Notes under the pieces: model-generated
The model's database searches: none
What the model saw: only the letters and a program-made list of their open reading frames with translations
What the model was told of the DNA's origin: nothing
Made by a program: the position numbers and the translations under genes
Assembly: GCA_002505935.1 (NCBI GenBank)
Contig: DAWL01000121.1
Location: forward strand, 1 to 9,561
Direction of reading: 5' to 3'
From: Euryarchaeota archaeon UBA226
Lineage (GTDB): Archaea > Thermoplasmatota > Poseidoniia > Poseidoniales > Poseidoniaceae
Length of the DNA stretch: 9,561 bases
Shown here: piece after piece, positions 6,001-9,561 of the stretch
How positions within the stretch are numbered: the first letter of the stretch is position 1
How the letters are laid out: every line of letters begins with the position of its first letter

Positions 6001-6315
6001 ATGAAAACAAGAATATTGAAGATGAGCTTGAGAACCCTAGCGCTTTTGATGTTGGTTGCATTGGTATCTGATACCGTTGCGGCTCAGGACACCGAAGCTG
6101 CAGACAACGCGAGTACCGTTGATGCGTGGGGTAAGTTGGGAGCAGGACTAGCCGTAGGGCTAGCAGCAATTGGTGCTGGTATCAGCCAGGGTAACATCGG
6201 TGCTGCTGCTGTTGGAATGTTGGCTGAGGATTCTAGCCGATTCGGACACGCGATTATTTTCACTGCACTGCCAGAGTCAATCGTCATTCTAGGTCTATTG
6301 CCACTCTTCATGTGA
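6001..6315 (+). CDS. atpK: A-type ATP synthase subunit K (proteolipid c subunit)
   Basis: This 104-residue proteolipid forms the rotor ring that carries ions across the membrane. It has an N-terminal hydrophobic stretch (about 10-22) resembling a signal peptide with a plausible cleavage after Ala28 (TVAA/Q), then two membrane helices: a Gly/Ala-rich helix (about 47-75) and a second (about 83-104). The ion-carrying acid is Glu92 in ALPESIVILG. Gln63 in ISQGNIG and Ser93 next to the Glu resemble sodium-site ligands of sodium-type c subunits. The mature form would be about 76 residues, the normal length for a single-hairpin subunit. ATG 6001 has GAGGT 6 bases upstream; ATG 6022 is a possible alternative that still keeps a hydrophobic leader. 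It follows atpI after 30 bases. Confidence 0.94.
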   Translation: MKTRILKMSLRTLALLMLVALVSDTVAAQDTEAADNASTVDAWGKLGAGLAVGLAAIGAGISQGNIGAAAVGMLAEDSSRFGHAIIFTALPESIVILGLLPLFM

Positions 6316-6329
6316 GTGCCAAGACTTGA

Positions 6330-6340
6330 GGGGAAACCCC
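6330..6340 (+). other. Short GC hairpin between atpK and atpE
   Basis: GGGG, AAA, CCCC form a four-base-pair all-GC stem in the 42-base gap after atpK and about 5 bases before the atpE ribosome binding site. It could protect the atpK 3' end or tune atpE translation, since the ring needs many K copies per complex. The stem is short and could be chance. Confidence 0.3.
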
Positions 6341-6344
6341 GGTT

Positions 6345-6351
6345 GAGGAGG
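6345..6351 (+). promoter_or_regulatory. Ribosome binding site of atpE
   Basis: GAGGAGG ends 6 bases before ATG 6358. This site decides the start: an in-frame GTG at 6316, immediately after the atpK stop, would add 14 unlikely residues that run through the site and the hairpin. Confidence 0.75.
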
Positions 6352-6357
6352 AATAGT

Positions 6358-6918
6358 ATGACGATGAAGAAACTAGCAGATGAGATAGCGGCTGCTGCCA
6401 AGGCAGAGGCTGATGAGATCATCAAGAAGGCAAACGACGAGGCAGCAGAGATCATTGCTGCCGCTCAGTCAGAGGCTGATGGCATAACTTCGGGTAATGC
6501 TGTCAAGTCGAAGCGCGAAGCAGACAAGTTGGGTCTAGAATTAGTAGCAAGTGCTAAGCAGGCTAATCAGAAACTGCAGTTGATTGCACGAAGAGAAGAG
6601 TTGGATTCCACCTATGAGTCTCTCAAGGACCAGGTAGGAAGCGCTTCTTTGAAGGGCAGGTCCGCACTTCTGAAGAAATTGCTCGCCAAGGCAACTGCTG
6701 AGGCAGGCAAGGACATGATTCTACGCCCAGTTGCAATGGACCGTAAGGCACTAGCGGCCGAGACTTCCTACAAGGTAGGAGATGACATCGAAGGCTTGGG
6801 TGGTTTCACACTCGAGTCAAAGGATTCCTCGGTCAGTTTGGACTTCAGGTTCGATGGAATGCTTGAGAGCGCATGGAATGACCTGCTTGGGCAGGTAAGT
6901 GATGCATTGTTTGGTTAG
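6358..6918 (+). CDS. atpE: A-type ATP synthase subunit E (peripheral stalk)
   Basis: This 186-residue soluble protein pairs with subunit H in the peripheral stalk and caps the top of the catalytic head. Residues 1 to about 85 form a long charged helix (for example AKAEADEIIKKANDEAAEI), and about 95-186 form the globular part. The family signature GGFTLESKDSSVSLDFRFDG (148-167) corresponds to the GGxxxES...D..FxxxLE region of archaeal and vacuolar E subunits. Length is usual for the family. ATG 6358 was chosen for its strong ribosome binding site; ATG 6364 is 6 bases downstream. The stop TAG is contained in the run that forms the ribosome binding site of atpC. Confidence 0.92.
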   Translation: MTMKKLADEIAAAAKAEADEIIKKANDEAAEIIAAAQSEADGITSGNAVKSKREADKLGLELVASAKQANQKLQLIARREELDSTYESLKDQVGSASLKGRSALLKKLLAKATAEAGKDMILRPVAMDRKALAAETSYKVGDDIEGLGGFTLESKDSSVSLDFRFDGMLESAWNDLLGQVSDALFG

Positions 6919-6922
6919 GAGG
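6918..6922 (+). promoter_or_regulatory. Ribosome binding site of atpC overlapping the atpE stop codon
   Basis: GGAGG begins at the last base of the atpE stop TAG (6916-6918) and ends 7 bases before the GTG start of atpC. The overlap implies that ribosomes ending atpE can pass directly to atpC. Confidence 0.75.
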
Positions 6923-6929
6923 AGTTGAA

Positions 6930-7973
6930 GTGATCAGAGGTTCGTCCAATCCGAGTATGGCTGCTGCTAGGGCTAAGTCCCGTAAGAGCAGTCTAATCGA
7001 TAGGACGCGTATGCGACAACTGATCCAACAAACCCCCGAGCAATTAGCGGCCAGTGTAGCAGATAGTGGATATCGCAATGAAATCGATATCTATGCTGCG
7101 AGACATACTGGTAGCGATCTTATCGAGATGGCTTTGACCCATAATCTGGAGAAGGAATTGGCTTCAGTCATGCAATTCTGCAGTGGTCGATTGAAGGAGC
7201 AGGTGCGAATCTATGCAGGTAGGTTCTCTTATCAAAATGCAAAGATCGTTTTGCGCGCCATATCCACAGAAGCCTCTATCGAAGAGGTGACACATGCAGT
7301 GTTACCTGAAGAGAATGAGATCAACGCATCTTGGATCGACATGATTCGTGATTCCAACACCTTGGCGGAGGCTGCAAGTGCAATGCGTAGACTTCCGTTG
7401 GGTAAAGCCCTCTCAGATATTGATGAGGAGGCTGACTTGAGCACATACGAAGACGCACTCGACTTGCACTATTTCCGGAGTGCATTGAGCGCAGTAAAAG
7501 GAATGGACCCCTCTGATAGGGTATTGCGTAACCATCTCCAGATGGAGATAGATCACCGTAACATCCTCAATATTCTCGAGGCAAGGAACCTCGGGATGTC
7601 AGATGAGGATTTGCGTTCCGCATTGATACCAGGCGGCCGTCTGATATCGAGCAACCAACTAAACTCCGCTTCTACCGCCGACTCCAACGGTTTGTTGGAG
7701 ATGCTGCGCCGTTTCTCTGGTTTCGATGCAGCAGGTTTGGAAGAAGCAATGCAGGAATCGACACGCTTGAGAACCTTGGACCCAGTGGTCCTTTGGTTGC
7801 ATGAAAGAGAGCAGAAGTATCTGCAGAGGATGAGTTACCTCCATCCTTTGTCAGCTCTACCTGTCATCAATTTCATTTCGCTCAAGGTCAAGGAAGTCAA
7901 CAATCTACGCCTCATCGTCAGAGGTGTATCTGCTGGCTTGCCTGCAGAAGTGCTGGAAGCACATATATTGTGA
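6930..7973 (+). CDS. atpC: A-type ATP synthase subunit C (central stalk to rotor ring coupler)
   Basis: This 347-residue protein is the funnel-shaped coupler (homologue of vacuolar subunit d) that sits on the proteolipid ring and links it to the central stalk. It is mostly helical with no membrane segment. The N-terminal NPSMAAARAKSRKSSLIDR (7-25) corresponds to the YAYxxARxRARKSxLL start of the family, and the C-terminal NLRLIVRGVSAGLPAEVLE corresponds to the NLRxIxRGKxxGLPxExIE ending. Length is usual. The start is GTG 6930, supported by GGAGG 7 bases upstream that overlaps the atpE stop. It is followed after 15 bases by atpF. Confidence 0.94.
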   Translation: MIRGSSNPSMAAARAKSRKSSLIDRTRMRQLIQQTPEQLAASVADSGYRNEIDIYAARHTGSDLIEMALTHNLEKELASVMQFCSGRLKEQVRIYAGRFSYQNAKIVLRAISTEASIEEVTHAVLPEENEINASWIDMIRDSNTLAEAASAMRRLPLGKALSDIDEEADLSTYEDALDLHYFRSALSAVKGMDPSDRVLRNHLQMEIDHRNILNILEARNLGMSDEDLRSALIPGGRLISSNQLNSASTADSNGLLEMLRRFSGFDAAGLEEAMQESTRLRTLDPVVLWLHEREQKYLQRMSYLHPLSALPVINFISLKVKEVNNLRLIVRGVSAGLPAEVLEAHIL

Positions 7974-7975
7974 AT

Positions 7976-7983
7976 GAGGTGAT
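7976..7983 (+). promoter_or_regulatory. Near-consensus ribosome binding site of atpF
   Basis: GAGGTGAT ends 5 bases before ATG 7989 and matches the archaeal consensus GGAGGTGAT over eight bases. It is the strongest such site in the window and serves as a reference for judging other starts. Confidence 0.7.
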
Positions 7984-7988
7984 GATGA

Positions 7989-8288
7989 ATGGACATAGTA
8001 GTAGTCGGTTCTGCTGATTTCACATTAGGATTCCAATTAGCAGGAATCGATAATCTCCACAACCCCGCAGATGATGAGGAATGCGCTCAGACCTTGCGTG
8101 GATTGTTGAGTGAAAAGGAGGCGGGCATTGTAGTCATAGACTCAACATTGCTCGCTAGAATGCCTGATAGGCTCAAAGTGGCTCTATCGGACAGCGTTTC
8201 TCCCACCGTGTTGGGCATCGGCACAGAGGAGGACAATACCTTGCGTGAGACGATACGCAAGGCCATCGGAGTGGATCTCTGGCATTGA
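7989..8288 (+). CDS. atpF: A-type ATP synthase subunit F (central stalk)
   Basis: This 99-residue protein is the small central-stalk subunit that binds subunit D in the rotor axle and modulates catalysis. The N-terminal MDIVVVGSADFTLGFQLAGI matches the family opening MKIxVIGDxDTxLGFxLAGI; GIVVIDSTLLARMP near 46-59 corresponds to the strand and helix that follow (IILITExxA). The fold is a small Rossmann-like alpha/beta domain with a C-terminal helix. Length is usual for the family. ATG 7989 has a near-perfect ribosome binding site. Its TGA stop overlaps by one base an ATG in frame with atpA. Confidence 0.93.
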   Translation: MDIVVVGSADFTLGFQLAGIDNLHNPADDEECAQTLRGLLSEKEAGIVVIDSTLLARMPDRLKVALSDSVSPTVLGIGTEEDNTLRETIRKAIGVDLWH

Positions 8289-8311
8289 TGCAAGAAAAGG
8301 AAAGTGAAAGC

Positions 8312-9561
8312 ATGAGCAACGAAGGAACAATCTACAGAATATCAGGCCCGGTGGTGACCGCCATTGGAATGACTGCCAGCATGTATAACGTGGTGCGCGT
8401 AGGAAATGAAGGACTGATGGGCGAGGTCATCGAACTGCATGGTGAGAAGGCTATCATTCAGGTGTATGAGGATACTAGCGGTATACGGCCAGGTGAACCG
8501 GTCATCAATACCGGTGAGACCTTGTCGGTATCTCTGGGTCCCGGTCTATTGACCGAGATCTATGATGGTATCCAGCGTCCACTGGCTACTCTTGAGGAGG
8601 TGATGGGTGTATTCATCACCAGAGGAGTTGATGCTGATGGTATCAACCTCGAGAAGAAGTGGAACTTCGAGGCCACTGTTTCAGAGGGTGACCGTGTAGA
8701 GTCAGGACAGATTATCGGAACCGTTCAGGAGACCGATACTATCGTTCACAAGATTATGGTGCCTCCGGGGCTTTCAGGAGTCGTCGCCAGTGTCAAGAGT
8801 GGAGAATTCAACGTCACCGAGACCGTCTGTAAGTTAGATGACGGCAATGAGATTCAGATGTTGCAGAAGTGGCCAGTGCGCTCACCACGCCCCTTCCGCC
8901 AGAAGTATGCTCCTGACACACCACTTGTGACAGGAATGCGTATTCTCGATTTCCTATTCCCTCTCGCCAAGGGTGGAGCAGCGGGTATTCCAGGGCCATT
9001 CGGTTCAGGAAAGACAGTCACTCAGCAGAGCTTGGCCAAGTACTCGGATGCTGAGATAGTTGTCTACATCGGTTGTGGAGAGCGTGGAAATGAGATGACA
9101 GAGGTTCTAGACGAGTTCCCTCACCTTATCGATCCTAACACCGGTAAGCCGCTGATGAATCGAACAGTAATGATTGCCAACACTTCGAATATGCCTGTGG
9201 CTGCCCGTGAGGCTAGTGTTTACACAGGAATCACCATCGCTGAATACTTCCGAGATATGGGGTACGATGTTGCATTGATGGCCGACTCAACCAGCCGTTG
9301 GGCCGAAGCAATGCGTGAAATTTCATCCCGTCTAGAAGAGATGCCTGGTGAGGAAGGATATCCTGCTTACCTATCTAGCCGATTGGCTGAGTTCTATGAG
9401 AGAGCCGGTCGTGTGGAGACTCTCAATGGCGAGGACGGGTCGGTAACTGTAATCGGTGCTGTATCACCTCCCGGTGGAGATATTTCAGAACCGGTCAGCC
9501 AAGGAACCCTACGTATCGTGAAGGTATTCTGGGGATTGGATGCAGGGCTTGCGCGACAACG
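8312..9561 (+). CDS. atpA: A-type ATP synthase catalytic subunit A, partial (C-terminus beyond right edge)
   Basis: The first 416 codons of the catalytic subunit are present, about 70 percent of the usual length. It binds and turns over ATP at the A/B interface of the cytosolic head. Visible: N-terminal barrel TIYRISGPVVTAIGM, the inserted non-homologous region including HKIMVPPGLSGVV, the P-loop GPFGSGKT at 228-235 with Lys234, GCGERGNEM carrying the catalytic Glu, the Walker B strand DVALMADSTSRWAEAMRE, and SSRLAEFYERAGRV. No intein interrupts the P-loop, unlike the A subunit genes of Thermoplasma and Pyrococcus. The start at ATG 8312 matches usual N-termini; in-frame ATG 8288 overlaps the atpF stop by one base, adds eight residues and is possible (GGAGTGGATC ends 10 bases upstream). 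Confidence 0.96.
   Translation, partial: MSNEGTIYRISGPVVTAIGMTASMYNVVRVGNEGLMGEVIELHGEKAIIQVYEDTSGIRPGEPVINTGETLSVSLGPGLLTEIYDGIQRPLATLEEVMGVFITRGVDADGINLEKKWNFEATVSEGDRVESGQIIGTVQETDTIVHKIMVPPGLSGVVASVKSGEFNVTETVCKLDDGNEIQMLQKWPVRSPRPFRQKYAPDTPLVTGMRILDFLFPLAKGGAAGIPGPFGSGKTVTQQSLAKYSDAEIVVYIGCGERGNEMTEVLDEFPHLIDPNTGKPLMNRTVMIANTSNMPVAAREASVYTGITIAEYFRDMGYDVALMADSTSRWAEAMREISSRLEEMPGEEGYPAYLSSRLAEFYERAGRVETLNGEDGSVTVIGAVSPPGGDISEPVSQGTLRIVKVFWGLDAGLARQ

Noticed and set aside
5846..6455. Two leftward frames (107 and 123 codons) over atpI, atpK and atpE
   Set aside because: Antisense shadows: the Ala/Ser-rich sequence mirrors the Gly/Ala codons of atpK and atpE.
8993..9018. Possible intein insertion in the atpA P-loop
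   Set aside because: GPFGSGKT reads without interruption, so the site used by archaeal VMA inteins is empty here.
1..9561. CRISPR arrays, tRNA or rRNA genes, insertion sequences, phage or defence genes
   Set aside because: No spaced identical repeats, tRNA-like cloverleaf, terminal inverted repeats with transposase, or such protein motifs were found; genes are closely packed housekeeping genes.

Overview
This window looks like chromosomal DNA from a euryarchaeon, most likely a marine planktonic Thermoplasmatota member (Marine Group II/III, Poseidoniales-like). The reasons are an A-type ATP synthase operon in the euryarchaeal order H-I-K-E-C-F-A, an archaeal geranylgeranyl reductase for ether lipids, TATA-like boxes, and Shine-Dalgarno sites of the GGAGGTGAT type. 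The taxon is an inference: no rRNA or other marker is present.

Left part (1-1450). A leftward gene runs off the left edge. It encodes the N-terminal 129 residues of a very divergent hydroxymethylbilane synthase-like protein. A palindromic TATA-like box (GATATATC, 441-448) lies between it and a rightward polyprenyl diphosphate synthase and could serve both. The synthase is followed after 10 bases by a geranylgeranyl reductase (1461-2594), so the two form a prenyl/lipid operon. A leftward UbiE/MenG-like methyltransferase (3416-2673) converges on the reductase. Together the three point to isoprenoid lipid and possibly quinone side-chain metabolism.

Right part (3564-9561). After a divergent intergenic region rich in small inverted and direct repeats comes the A-type ATP synthase operon: atpH (peripheral stalk), atpI (membrane stator), atpK (proteolipid rotor ring), atpE (peripheral stalk), atpC (rotor-to-ring coupler), atpF (central stalk) and the first 416 codons of catalytic atpA, cut by the right edge. 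Genes are tightly spaced, most with clear Shine-Dalgarno sites. Subunits B and D would be expected just beyond the window.

The window is largely housekeeping and I do not see a new multi-gene system. The points most worth a second look are the hydroxymethylbilane synthase-like protein that has lost most catalytic-site residues, a sodium-type ligand pattern (Gln plus Glu-Ser) in the proteolipid with a predicted signal peptide, a long-chain-type residue in the prenyl synthase, a His-rich/acidic linker in AtpI, and repeat structure in the intergenic regions.
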